From Nitrosotalea sp. (GTDB taxonomy: Archaea > Thermoproteota > Nitrososphaeria > Nitrososphaerales > Nitrosopumilaceae): a DNA stretch of 32,380 bases. Under the pieces are notes generated by a model. It was given only the letters and a program-made list of their open reading frames with translations. It was not told the origin of the DNA and did not search any database. A program made the position numbers and the translations under genes. Where the stretch lies: contig JANWJG010000056.1 in assembly GCA_025449485.1 (NCBI GenBank), positions 1 to 32,380 on the forward strand. The letters are read 5' to 3'. Numbering within the stretch: the stretch's first letter is position 1; each line of letters begins with the position of its first letter. Shown one piece after another: positions 16,493 to 24,749 of the stretch.

Positions 16493-19400
16493 CTATGAGA
16501 GGCCGACAAAGTATGATTGTTCATGGGATTGCGATGTTCCACCCTTTGTTGGCCAATCACTAAATACATTTGCATAAACACTAGCAAGTCCAGTTCCAGA
16601 CTGGGATGAAACATAATATGGAAGAACCACTTCAGATTGTCCTGGACTTATCGTATACTGTGCAGATGCAGTGCCAAGGCTGCTTACATCTGAATCAAAG
16701 ATGTTCACTGTAACAAGAGATTGTGTGTGTACATCAGATGCAAGTACTACTTTGACATACCCCATCTGCCCCCTCTGGATTAGAGATACTGGGTTTCCTT
16801 GTTGGTCAGTTGGCTGTACTGATAAGATTGCTACTCCATTTACTCCAGTAGAATTATTTTCAATGTCAGAAATACATGGGTTTACACCATTTACAACAGT
16901 GAGCTGTCCCTTGATGTCAAAGCAAGACTGGATTCTGCTGTCCGCAAGTCCAGATGCAACATTTAGTTCATTGTTTAGGCTTACCATCTGTCCGTGGTTT
17001 ATCGTAGCATACTTGTAAAATGTTGCAAGCGCTTGGCCTAGGCTTCCTCCATTGTCAATGACAGAACGCATTGCAGTATTTGCAACTGTAACTCTTTGTT
17101 TCATGAAATTAAATTCGCTTTGGAATACAGAATGAGTTCTGTTATCATCTACGGTTGTAAGAAAGTTGGAATATGCTACATCTGGTGTGGTAGACGTACT
17201 TGCCACTGCAAGTGTAGTAAGGTCTTGCTTGAGTTGATTTGCTGCTGACTGTCTTTGTTGTAGAACTAACTGTTGGTCAAGTTTTGCCGCAGTCTGGTTT
17301 CCTATTATGTTTGCAACCTGTCTCTTTGATACCTCAATCTCTTGCAAGATTTTCATTGCTAGTGGGTTGTTTTGAAGGTCAGGTCCTGCCAAGGTTGTAA
17401 ATTGGCTAGGATCAATTTTGGTTGCATTTACCTGAGTTCCAGTACTTTTTCCAGCAGCATCAAGACTGGCAAGATCTACATTTACCAAGCCTACTGATTT
17501 TGTATTCGCATTCTGTCCAGTACTGTTTTCATAAGCAAGTGCCAAAAGATGAGCTTGTGTAGGACTCATGAATAACATGGAATCATTTTGTATCACAACA
17601 CCAAGTGTGACTTGGGCCTTGTCATTTGTCATTGCAGTGGATGAAATACCTCCAATTCCAGTCAGTCCACTGGATGTACTACTGCAGCTGTGTGGTTGTG
17701 GTGGCACATATGATGCTGGAAGTACAGTCAGGTCTTGGAGGTCTGCTGCAAGACAAGATTCTGCAGTAAGCGGCGTTCCACCAGCATTTGGCCAGTCTGA
17801 ATATACATCAGTGTAAACATTTGCCAATCCCACTTGAACATTTGATGGAATGAAAAATGACAGAGTCATTTGAGATGTTCCAGAATTTACAATTGACTTG
17901 ATCGAAGTTGTTCCAAGGCTACTTTGGTTTGCGTCAAAGAGATTAAGTGTCAAGAGTGCAGGCATCTTCTCTCCAGATGAGATTGAAACTTTGACAAATC
18001 CATTCTGACCTTTTGGCAAAATTGAGACAGGGTTTCCCTGCTGGTTTGTAATTTGTACAGAATCAATAGAAACACCATGTGATTTTATTACATTAAATTC
18101 AGTAGAGTTGGCATAATTTTTACCATAAACATTTGCAGTTACAATATCTTGGTAGACGCCAGTCTGATACGTATTAGGTATCTTGAATTGCATCAAGCCA
18201 GTTCCATTTTCGTCGGTGGTTATTGTTCTTGAAATTATATTATCACCACTTGGATTTGACACCCCTACAGCAACGCTCTGTAGACTCAGGCCTGGCAAAT
18301 TCACAGAAAGTGTAACTACGTCACCATATGCATAGTATGACTGGTCTGTATTCAAAGAAAGTGAAGATGGAAGTGCAATTACAGTAGATGTTGAGGTTCC
18401 AGAGCTTATCGAATGAGAACTATCCCCTCCATAGGTTGCAGTAATTGTAACCGCATTAGTAGAACCTGTAGGTGCAGTATAGTATACCGAACATGTGTCA
18501 GATGACAGGGTACAAGAAGCTTGATCGAATGTGCCACCAGCATTACCATCACTCCAAGATACATACCCAGTTACAACTGAAGCAATGGAAGAATCAGCAA
18601 GTGTTGCAGTAAGCTGTACTTTTGACCCTTGGGCCATCGTAACAGCGTTTGGTGTCACAGTTGTTGTAGTGTTATGTTGAGATGCTATTGCCAGGTCAGA
18701 TGCGCCAGTACTGCCAGAATAATCATTGTTTGGAGCAAAGGTGGCAGTAATTGTTACCAAGTTCGGAGTATGTACAGAGGGATAGTATGTTACGACACAG
18801 CTACCAGATGAAAGCGTACAAGAAGATGGGTTAAATGCTCCACCAACGTTTCCATCACCCCAGGTTACAGTTCCAGTAGGAATTGTTTGAGAGTTTGTAG
18901 TCACAGTGGCAGTAAATTGTGTTGGAGACCCGATAGTCACTTTTGCAGGATTAGGAGAGACAATTGTACTAGTGTTTGGCAAAAGGTTTGCCATTAGAGT
19001 GAATGTTCCATCACTTTTTGAAAATGGCCAGTCGCTGTTATAGTGTGCATTTACAGATATGCTGCCCGCATAGTTGGCAGGCGAAGTATATGTCACAGCA
19101 CATGTGGCAGATGAAAGTGTACAAGTGTTTGGATTGAATGTGCCCCCAATGTTTCCATCACTCCAGGATATGGTTCCCGTGGGAGTAAGTGGAGAACTAA
19201 AAGTATCTGCAAGTGTTGCTGTCAATTGTACCTGAGATCCTTGTTTCACAGATGATGCACTTGATGTTACTGTAGTTGTAATATTGTGAAATACTGTAGA
19301 TGTCAGACTAGCTGTTGCAGAGCTGCTAGTGTGTGCACTGTCCCCACCGTAGCTACCAGTTATTGTTATGGTTCCGCTATAATCTGTAGGAGGAGTGTAT

Positions 19401-19738
19401 GATACGGTACAGCTACCAGATGAAAGAGCACAAGAAGATACACTAAAAGTACCACCGTTGTTGCCATCGCTCCAGGTTACAAGTCCAGTAGGAATGGTTC
19501 CCAAGTTTGATGTGTCTGTTACTTTGATGGCATAGGTTGCATGCGAGCCTTGGTTTGCAGTATCAGTGCTTGAAGTAATTGAACTTGAAGTCGTATCCAG
19601 TATGATTGTTTTTGGTGTAGTTGAGTTTGAATCACCAAAGACTATGTTGGTATCAGTGGTAGGTTCGATTGAAAAAGCATATTGTGGAAAGACCATCATT
19701 GCGGCAACCGATAGAAAGAGAAAGATCCTTAGGTCCAT
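16493..19738 (-). CDS. Large secreted Ig-repeat surface protein (1081 aa)
   Basis: Begins with a signal peptide (DLRIFLFLSVAAMMVFPQYAFS). Four Ig-like repeats of about 100 residues follow (18374-19606). Each has a W-x-DGN-x-GG-(T/A)-F turn (Trp at about 89, 192, 293, 395) and a C-x6-C pair (about 103/110, 206/213, 307/314, 409/416), likely disulphides outside the cell. Then come an MG2-like domain resembling that of the next gene, a repeated SDWP-containing domain (about 17745-18080 and 16496-16835) and, between the copies, a Gln-rich helical stretch. There is no C-terminal anchor, so it may attach through the co-encoded PEFG protein. The frame opens at 19783, but a TATA-like CTTTATTTG (about 19764-19772) favours the ATG at 19738. 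A 22-bp palindrome lies upstream. Confidence 0.83.
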   Translation of the reverse strand: MDLRIFLFLSVAAMMVFPQYAFSIEPTTDTNIVFGDSNSTTPKTIILDTTSSSITSSTDTANQGSHATYAIKVTDTSNLGTIPTGLVTWSDGNNGGTFSVSSCALSSGSCTVSYTPPTDYSGTITITGSYGGDSAHTSSSATASLTSTVFHNITTTVTSSASSVKQGSQVQLTATLADTFSSPLTPTGTISWSDGNIGGTFNPNTCTLSSATCAVTYTSPANYAGSISVNAHYNSDWPFSKSDGTFTLMANLLPNTSTIVSPNPAKVTIGSPTQFTATVTTNSQTIPTGTVTWGDGNVGGAFNPSSCTLSSGSCVVTYYPSVHTPNLVTITATFAPNNDYSGSTGASDLAIASQHNTTTTVTPNAVTMAQGSKVQLTATLADSSIASVVTGYVSWSDGNAGGTFDQASCTLSSDTCSVYYTAPTGSTNAVTITATYGGDSSHSISSGTSTSTVIALPSSLSLNTDQSYYAYGDVVTLSVNLPGLSLQSVAVGVSNPSGDNIISRTITTDENGTGLMQFKIPNTYQTGVYQDIVTANVYGKNYANSTEFNVIKSHGVSIDSVQITNQQGNPVSILPKGQNGFVKVSISSGEKMPALLTLNLFDANQSSLGTTSIKSIVNSGTSQMTLSFFIPSNVQVGLANVYTDVYSDWPNAGGTPLTAESCLAADLQDLTVLPASYVPPQPHSCSSTSSGLTGIGGISSTAMTNDKAQVTLGVVIQNDSMLFMSPTQAHLLALAYENSTGQNANTKSVGLVNVDLASLDAAGKSTGTQVNATKIDPSQFTTLAGPDLQNNPLAMKILQEIEVSKRQVANIIGNQTAAKLDQQLVLQQRQSAANQLKQDLTTLAVASTSTTPDVAYSNFLTTVDDNRTHSVFQSEFNFMKQRVTVANTAMRSVIDNGGSLGQALATFYKYATINHGQMVSLNNELNVASGLADSRIQSCFDIKGQLTVVNGVNPCISDIENNSTGVNGVAILSVQPTDQQGNPVSLIQRGQMGYVKVVLASDVHTQSLVTVNIFDSDVSSLGTASAQYTISPGQSEVVLPYYVSSQSGTGLASVYANVFSDWPTKGGTSQSHEQSYFVGLS
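18374..19606 (-). repeat. Four tandem Ig-like coding repeats
   Basis: Four copies of about 300 bases each within the large surface protein. Each carries the same W-x-DGN-x-GG turn followed by a C-x6-C pair. The copies have diverged enough to be unequal in DNA but remain in register. Confidence 0.8.
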
Positions 19739-19778
19739 TTTGTCTGATCTCCAGTATTGAACAAATAAAGAATTATCA

Positions 19779-19800
19779 AACATTGTTCAGGAACAATGTT
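19779..19800. promoter_or_regulatory. 22-bp palindrome upstream of the surface-protein promoter
   Basis: Perfect 10-bp arms AACATTGTTC and GAACAATGTT around a 2-base AG centre. It lies immediately upstream of the BRE/TATA region of the 1081-residue surface protein gene, the place where an archaeal activator or a promoter-blocking regulator would bind. The symmetry is seen directly; the function is inferred. Confidence 0.6.
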
Positions 19801-19817
19801 ACCTATTGTATAACCAG

Positions 19818-19860
19818 GTACCCTAATTGAGACATGTTGGACCATCCGTAAAGGGTACGG
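19818..19860. other. Overlapping inverted repeats in the surface-protein/glycosyltransferase gap
   Basis: Two pairings compete for the same bases: GTACCCT (19818-19824) with AGGGTAC (19852-19858), and the local hairpin CCGTA (19846-19850) with TACGG (19856-19860). It is downstream of the glycosyltransferase stop and upstream of the surface-protein promoter. It may be a 3' structure, a terminator or a protein site. No riboswitch or tRNA family is recognised. Confidence 0.35.
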
Positions 19861-19920
19861 TTTCACCCGAGTTTAAAAGACTAACGCATCTTTTCTACTA
19901 GTTTGAAGCTAGTCTAAAGA

Positions 19921-21375
19921 TCATTTCATTCGCACTTCAACATGCTCCCCATCAAGGGCCATCTTGAGGTTAGAATACGGATATGCGGTCATGTCATATT
20001 TTGACAGATCTTCATCAAATGTCATCATTGTTTTGGAATCATTATAGACTTGGTACAATTTTTTGCCTCTTTCAAGGTCTATCAAAAGATGCGGGTCTGC
20101 CACTAGCAATATTTTGTCAGTCTTTATTTGATTGAACAGTATGAAAGAATAGTCATTTGGAATGTTTTCCTTGTGAAACACATAATGCAATATCCATGAA
20201 TAGGTAGGATTTGCAAGAACTGTAGTGTCTGAATCATTTACATTTTGTAAAACAAATGATTCTGCCTGAAATTGTGCACTAGTCACATTGACGCTGACAA
20301 TCAGAATGGTACTCACCAATCCAAATATTGCAATACCAGAAATTATCACTAGTAACATATTACGTAATTTTTCCTTGTTTATCTTCTCAAGTAGATTTAC
20401 GATAAACATTGCAGAAGATATACAAAATACTGGAAGAATTGGAATCCAGTAAAAGTATTGATTATATCCAATCAAGAGCAAAAATATTACAAACGGTACA
20501 AACCAAAACAAGATGACATAATTTCTTTTCATGATTGCATAGACGGTTCCGGCAATTCCAAGAATAAACAGTACAGGGTCAAGATCAAGGAAAATCTTTG
20601 AAATGTATGGCAGACCAAAACTTGGTCTCTGGGTTTGACTAATTACATCTTTTAACCATATACCAAACTGATGTGTGCTTGCTGCTTGGAGTGGCCAGAT
20701 GAGAGGTATCAGAATTACTGGAAGCAGCCAGAGAATGACATGTTTTGGATTTTTTCCAGTTCCAAAATATACAAGGCCGCCAATCAATGGAATCATAGTA
20801 AAGACTGGAATCTTTGTAAATATTGCAATACCAAGACAAACACCTGAAAGAAATATCACAGCATACTTGTTTTTGAAATTATTTGCCTTGAGTGCAAGCA
20901 GTATGGAAGTCAGTAGAAACGGCAATAGGATTGAATCTAAAAGTATTCGTCGCAGTACCCATGTAAACGGCATTACTGCAAACAAGACGGCTGATGCTAG
21001 CGCTATCTTTTTTCCATATTTTGTGTCAGCAATCAGATAAACAAGTAGTGTATCAACTACTGCCAGCAATCCCATTATCACCCGCGGCAAAACATAAAGT
21101 GACGAGATAGAAGCTGCGTCCGTAGAAGAATGTGACGAGCCTGGAAATCCTGTCAGTGCAAACAAGCCAGCAAGAAATACTTGTCCAAAGAAAGGATGAT
21201 CATGAAAATATCTGTCTTGTACACCAAGGCCTGTTAACACATGCATTGCCCTTTCCAAATACACCCCCTCATCATAGAAGATGTCTGGAAATCCCACAAC
21301 ATTCCACAAGTGAGTAAAACCAGACAAGACAAGTATTGCGGTCAAAATGTAGACAGGTTTTATTTGTTGTAACAT
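19921..21375 (-). CDS. GT39-like membrane glycosyltransferase (PMT/ArnT fold)
   Basis: A polytopic membrane protein of 484 residues with about ten hydrophobic helices. Its first outer loop holds FYDEGVY (Asp35-Glu36), the acidic pair typical of GT-C transferases that use polyprenyl-phosphate sugars. HDHPFFG and LRRILLDSILLPFL follow, as in the PMT_2/GT39 family. The C-terminal ~130 residues are soluble and would face outside. It likely transfers sugar from a dolichyl-phosphate donor to lipid or protein; the surface proteins beside it are possible acceptors. The frame opens with a TTG at 21414, but the TATA-like CTTTTAATC (about 21419-21427) predicts a start near 21397, so the ATG at 21375 is preferred. 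Confidence 0.83.
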   Translation of the reverse strand: MLQQIKPVYILTAILVLSGFTHLWNVVGFPDIFYDEGVYLERAMHVLTGLGVQDRYFHDHPFFGQVFLAGLFALTGFPGSSHSSTDAASISSLYVLPRVIMGLLAVVDTLLVYLIADTKYGKKIALASAVLFAVMPFTWVLRRILLDSILLPFLLTSILLALKANNFKNKYAVIFLSGVCLGIAIFTKIPVFTMIPLIGGLVYFGTGKNPKHVILWLLPVILIPLIWPLQAASTHQFGIWLKDVISQTQRPSFGLPYISKIFLDLDPVLFILGIAGTVYAIMKRNYVILFWFVPFVIFLLLIGYNQYFYWIPILPVFCISSAMFIVNLLEKINKEKLRNMLLVIISGIAIFGLVSTILIVSVNVTSAQFQAESFVLQNVNDSDTTVLANPTYSWILHYVFHKENIPNDYSFILFNQIKTDKILLVADPHLLIDLERGKKLYQVYNDSKTMMTFDEDLSKYDMTAYPYSNLKMALDGEHVEVRMK

Positions 21376-21431
21376 GTTGATGCTCAATCTGCTTCCAGTG
21401 ATTCGTATTTTCAAATTTGATTAAAAGTTGT

Positions 21432-21450
21432 ACGTATAGCAGTCATACGT
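21432..21450. promoter_or_regulatory. Inverted repeat upstream of the glycosyltransferase promoter
   Basis: ACGTAT and ATACGT, perfect 6-bp arms 7 bases apart, just upstream of the TATA-like element of the GT39-like gene and about 60 bases upstream of the divergent gene at 21513. Possibly an operator. Confidence 0.4.
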
Positions 21451-21512
21451 TACACCGTAGTTTGTGTCTAGTAAGGCTCATTAACGGTGAGAATACATCG
21501 ATTGACTAGAAC

Positions 21513-21971
21513 ATGAGCCGCTTGAGATATTGGAAACTCACAGTAGACGACGTCAGAAAGGCAGAGTATGATCCAAAAAAAGTATTGATTTGGGAGATAA
21601 AGTGTCCAAAAGACGACCAGGGTGCAGTCTTTGGAGTTTATTCATACAGAAACGGAACTCCTTGGGACTATGAATCCATCAAGGGAATTGTATTTTATCA
21701 CAACATGATTGAACAAGAAGAGGTAGACAGGATAACAAAATTCCTAAAGGAGAAATTTGGTGGAGAGCCCGCAGAAAAAAGTTCAAGAATATTCCTAAAA
21801 GGCTCACGTGAAATCTACTCACCAAAGGAGATTTCAGACTTGGCAGTCCAGCTAGGTGACAACTTTGAGGTCAGCACCGAACTTACAATAGAGTTAGAAA
21901 ACTTTAGCGTGCCAGAACAAGAAAAAAGCAACCTGCCCGCAGGCAAGATACTTCCAATCCCAGGCTTATAG
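21513..21971 (+). CDS. Conserved protein of unknown function (152 aa)
   Basis: No family recognised. It is a soluble mixed alpha/beta protein with no signal peptide or membrane segment. It has a tryptophan- and tyrosine-rich N-terminal half (RLRYWKLTVDD, PWDYESIKG) and a lysine-rich helix near 74-85. The tail holds a strand pattern, FEVSTELTIELENF. The frame is complete from the ATG at 21513 and its codon use matches the neighbours. It lies divergent from the glycosyltransferase and 56 bases before tatC in the same direction. Confidence 0.7.
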   Translation: MSRLRYWKLTVDDVRKAEYDPKKVLIWEIKCPKDDQGAVFGVYSYRNGTPWDYESIKGIVFYHNMIEQEEVDRITKFLKEKFGGEPAEKSSRIFLKGSREIYSPKEISDLAVQLGDNFEVSTELTIELENFSVPEQEKSNLPAGKILPIPGL

Positions 21972-22027
21972 ACGCATATCCTAGAAAAAACACTATTAAT
22001 ACAGACAAGCCCATTTTATAATCTGCA

Positions 22028-22825
22028 ATGGAAAAGCGCATGACCATTAGCCAGCACCTAGAGGATTTGAGAAAAAGAGTATTCAGATCAGTCCTTGCAA
22101 TAGGAGCAATCTCGTTCTTCATACTGAGTTGTCACCTTACATCTTTCATGTATAATGGAATCAAGTTGTACTATCCAACATTTAGTCCGTTTGACAACAT
22201 GGCAGCACAGGTAACAGTATCAATGAAACACCACCTGTTGCCACCAACAGTACAACTAATCCAGACTGCTCCAGGTCAGGCATTTTTCTCCCAGTTTTAC
22301 ATTGCAGTATTACTTGGAATGGTATTTGCAATGCCAATCATTGTCAGAGAGTTTGTTGGATTTTTAGCACCGGCATTACACAGAAAAGAGATCCAGATAA
22401 TTAGAAACATAACAATTCCCGCCATTGTCCTTTTTACAATAGGAGGTCTATTTTCATATTTTTTCGTTACTCCATACATACTTGACTTTCTTTACAAATA
22501 TGGCCAATCTGCAGAACTGCTAACATTTTTGAATATAATGGATTTTATCACATTTGTACTCCAGTTCATTCTTGCATTTGGAGTATCATTCCAATTACCC
22601 TTGATAATGTATGCACTCACTGCATCTGGTTTGATTGATCCAAAATTCTGGAGAAATAACATAAGATATGCAATAATTGCAATGGTCATACTGGGGGCAG
22701 CAATAACTCCGGACGGTAGTGGGGTTACAATGTGGTTTGTTGCAGGCCCAATGATTGTACTATATCTAATAGGCATGGCAGTATCAGAAAAACAGTCAAA
22801 AAATATTGCAACACTTAAATCTTGA
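22028..22825 (+). CDS. tatC: Twin-arginine translocase subunit TatC
   Basis: TatC receives twin-arginine signal peptides and moves folded proteins across the membrane. The 265-residue protein opens with the cytoplasmic family motif ISQHLEDLRKRVFRS. It has six hydrophobic segments and the conserved FYIAVLLGMVFAMPIIVREFVGFLAPAL and FSYFFVTPYILDFL regions that follow the long first outer loop. That loop (about residues 35-90) is longer than in bacteria, with a QLIQTAPGQAFFSQF stretch. The start is ATG at 22028. The tatA gene follows 21 bases later, so these two form the Tat unit; Tat export suits folded copper or iron-sulphur proteins. Confidence 0.95.
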   Translation: MEKRMTISQHLEDLRKRVFRSVLAIGAISFFILSCHLTSFMYNGIKLYYPTFSPFDNMAAQVTVSMKHHLLPPTVQLIQTAPGQAFFSQFYIAVLLGMVFAMPIIVREFVGFLAPALHRKEIQIIRNITIPAIVLFTIGGLFSYFFVTPYILDFLYKYGQSAELLTFLNIMDFITFVLQFILAFGVSFQLPLIMYALTASGLIDPKFWRNNIRYAIIAMVILGAAITPDGSGVTMWFVAGPMIVLYLIGMAVSEKQSKNIATLKS

Positions 22826-22846
22826 TCTGCCGCATTTAAGGCACTA

Positions 22847-23023
22847 ATGGCATATGAAAATGTAATAATTGCAGTAGTAATAATCGGGGTTTTGATATTT
22901 GGTGCAAAAAAGATCCCAGAGCTAGCAAGAACATTTGGAAAGGCAAAAGGCGAGTTTGAGAAAGGCAAAATAGAATCAGAAAAAGAACTCAAGGATTTCA
23001 AAGACAAGGAAGACCTCAAGTAG
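22847..23023 (+). CDS. tatA: Twin-arginine translocase subunit TatA
   Basis: A 58-residue TatA/TatE-type protein. It has a short N-terminal membrane helix (about residues 5-19, VIIAVVIIGVLIFG), the FGAKKIPELART hinge and an amphipathic helix (GKAKGEFEKGK), then a charged tail. TatA subunits assemble around TatC to form the translocation path. Its place 21 bases downstream of tatC confirms the call. A TATA-like CTTAAATC (about 22813-22820) at the very end of tatC is well placed for an additional promoter, which would suit the excess of TatA over TatC known in Tat systems. A T-run follows the stop. Confidence 0.93.
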   Translation: MAYENVIIAVVIIGVLIFGAKKIPELARTFGKAKGEFEKGKIESEKELKDFKDKEDLK

Positions 23024-23030
23024 TTTTTTC
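23024..23030 (+). terminator. T-rich terminator after tatA
   Basis: Six to seven thymines (TTTTTTC) directly after the tatA stop codon, the usual form of an archaeal intrinsic terminator. No hairpin is needed or seen. Confidence 0.4.
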
Positions 23031-23146
23031 AATTCACAATATCATTTACAAACCTCAAATCAGTTCCAACATAGCCTAACCATACGAGTGAGAAAACCAA
23101 GTTTGCTTTAGATAACGCTTTTTTACCCAAGTAAAATAGATACGGC

Positions 23147-24238
23147 GTGATAAAAAAATCTGAAATTACTGAGATTGTAGACAAGTATTCAGAGCCAACC
23201 ATTGGTGTGCTTGGAAGCCATTCCGCACTAGAGGTAATGGATGGCGCAAAGGACGAAAATTTCAAGACACTAGTTGTTTGTCAAAGAGGAAGAGAGATTC
23301 CGTACAAGAGATTTTCAAGACTGGCAGATGACATCATCATAGTAAAAAAATTCAAAGACATGCTATCTCCCAAGATTCAAGCAAGACTAAGAGACGCTAG
23401 TACCATAGTTGTTCCACACCGTGCATTAACTGCATATCTTGGATACGAGGGAGTTGAGAACAAGTTCAAGGTGCCATTATTTGGAAATAGAGCCTTGTTC
23501 CAGGCAGAAGAGCGTGCAAACAAGAAAAATCAATATTATTTATTACAAAAAGCAAAGATACGATTCCCAAGACTATTCAAGAGTCCAAAGGATATCGACA
23601 GACCAGTCATAGTCAAAGTCCAGGAAAAAAAACGTAAACTTGAGCGAGCCTTTTTCAACGTATCATCATACGCAGAATACAAGGACAAGACAGAGACCAA
23701 GATTAGACAAGGGTTGATCTCAAGAGATGCACTCAAGACTGCAAGCATCGAAGAGTTTGTCATAGGAACTTATTTCAATTTCAACTATTTCCATACACCA
23801 ATATCAAAAGAAGTAGATTTTCTCGGAATAGAAAGAAGACTGCAAACAAATCTTCATGACTTTGTTTCACTTCCTGCAAAACAACAGCTTGAAACAAATA
23901 TAGAATTACAAAACATCGAGGTCGGTCACACACCTGCAAGCATTAGAGAATCTCTTCTTGAGAAAGTCATTGACATCGGAGACAAGTTTGTAAATGCAGT
24001 GAAAAAAGAATATGCTCCAGGAATCATTGGCCCATTTTCCCTGCAGAGTGTGATAACTCGAGACTTGGATATTGTAGTATACGATGTATCATTGCGAGTT
24101 CCAGGAAACCCAATTCTTGCAACAACTAGCCCATATACAAAATACAAGTATGGCGAAACTTTTGGAGTGGGACGCAGAATTGCAATGGAAATCAAGATAG
24201 CACAGCAAGAAGGAAAGTTAGACCAAGTGTTGACCTAG
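23147..24238 (+). CDS. purP: FAICAR synthetase PurP (formate-dependent)
   Basis: Archaeal ATP-grasp enzyme that formylates AICAR to FAICAR with formate and ATP, step nine of purine synthesis, replacing the folate-dependent PurH domain. The 363 residues follow the family: N-terminal IGVLGSHSALEVMDGAK, VVCQRGREIPY, IVVPHRALTAYLGYE, VPLFGNRALF, then the ATP-grasp core and the closing FGVGRRIAMEIK. Start is GTG at 23147. Its stop shares CTAG with the stop of the opposite-strand DUF151 gene (4-base overlap). Present in most archaea lacking PurH; no other purine gene is nearby. Confidence 0.93.
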   Translation: MIKKSEITEIVDKYSEPTIGVLGSHSALEVMDGAKDENFKTLVVCQRGREIPYKRFSRLADDIIIVKKFKDMLSPKIQARLRDASTIVVPHRALTAYLGYEGVENKFKVPLFGNRALFQAEERANKKNQYYLLQKAKIRFPRLFKSPKDIDRPVIVKVQEKKRKLERAFFNVSSYAEYKDKTETKIRQGLISRDALKTASIEEFVIGTYFNFNYFHTPISKEVDFLGIERRLQTNLHDFVSLPAKQQLETNIELQNIEVGHTPASIRESLLEKVIDIGDKFVNAVKKEYAPGIIGPFSLQSVITRDLDIVVYDVSLRVPGNPILATTSPYTKYKYGETFGVGRRIAMEIKIAQQEGKLDQVLT

Positions 24239-24678
24239 GCTTCCATTTTTTCCTTCAAAAGATTTTTCCTGACAAGAATTGGAATATTGTAAAACGTTGC
24301 AAGTGCTATTGAATCAGATGCACGATAATTACGCATGACAAGGTCATGCTTTCCAGTAAAATAGACATTGGCACGCAAGACACTGCCGCTTTCATACACC
24401 TTTATTTTTACAAGGACAAGCTCGTTGAGCTCTGCAATCTCTTCTACCATGTTGTAAATAGTAGGAATTGCTCCCCTTTGTCCCTCTATGAAATTAGAGA
24501 TATGCCTTGCAACCTCACCTGAAAAGGCACGCATGTGAAATTCCTTGCCGTCATTTGCTCTTAATATTAAAAGTCCTTCAACTCCATACGGGTCTACAAA
24601 ACCCACGTAGGTTATCTTGGTCTCTGCATAATCAGAATCCTGAGGCTCGTCGATCTTCACGACTAGATCAAGATACAC
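24235..24678 (-). CDS. DUF151/BFN-domain protein (bifunctional nuclease family)
   Basis: About 147 residues from the GTG at 24678. The fold signature of the DUF151 family is clear: KITYVGFVDPYGVEGLLILRANDGKEFHMRAFSGEVARHIS, then VYFTGKHDLVMRNYRASDSIALATFYNIPILV, where bacterial members have A-R-P-S-D-A-I-A-L-A. Some members are reported to have nuclease activity; the archaeal role is unknown. The frame is open to 24780, but the extension reads through the promoter region and is hydrophobic in a way the family is not. A shared TATA (24719-24726) predicts a start near 24697, so a GTG at 24678 or 24660 is likely. Confidence 0.82.
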   Translation of the reverse strand: MYLDLVVKIDEPQDSDYAETKITYVGFVDPYGVEGLLILRANDGKEFHMRAFSGEVARHISNFIEGQRGAIPTIYNMVEEIAELNELVLVKIKVYESGSVLRANVYFTGKHDLVMRNYRASDSIALATFYNIPILVRKNLLKEKMEA

Positions 24679-24718
24679 GATTACCCAAGATAAACACTTT
24701 GGAGAAAATATGAGATAG

Positions 24719-24726
24719 AATTTAAT
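24719..24726. promoter_or_regulatory. Bidirectional TATA-like element (DUF151 gene / membrane protein gene)
   Basis: AATTTAAT, near-symmetric. Toward plus it predicts a start at about 24749, one base before the GTG of the membrane protein. Toward minus it predicts a start at about 24697 for the DUF151 gene. Confidence 0.45.
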
Positions 24727-24749
24727 GTCAGGGCAAGAATTTTTTACAA

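Noticed and set aside
16486-16614. N-terminal extension of the PEFG-CTERM protein to 16614
   Set aside because: It overlaps the 3' end of the surface-protein gene and would place 43 residues before an obvious signal peptide.
18374-19606. CRISPR-like or mobile repeat
   Set aside because: The repetition is of protein-coding Ig-like domains, about 300 bases each and diverged, with no spacers.
19784-19920. Possible tRNA or known riboswitch
   Set aside because: Inverted repeats are present, but no cloverleaf, T-loop or recognised aptamer consensus could be traced on either strand.
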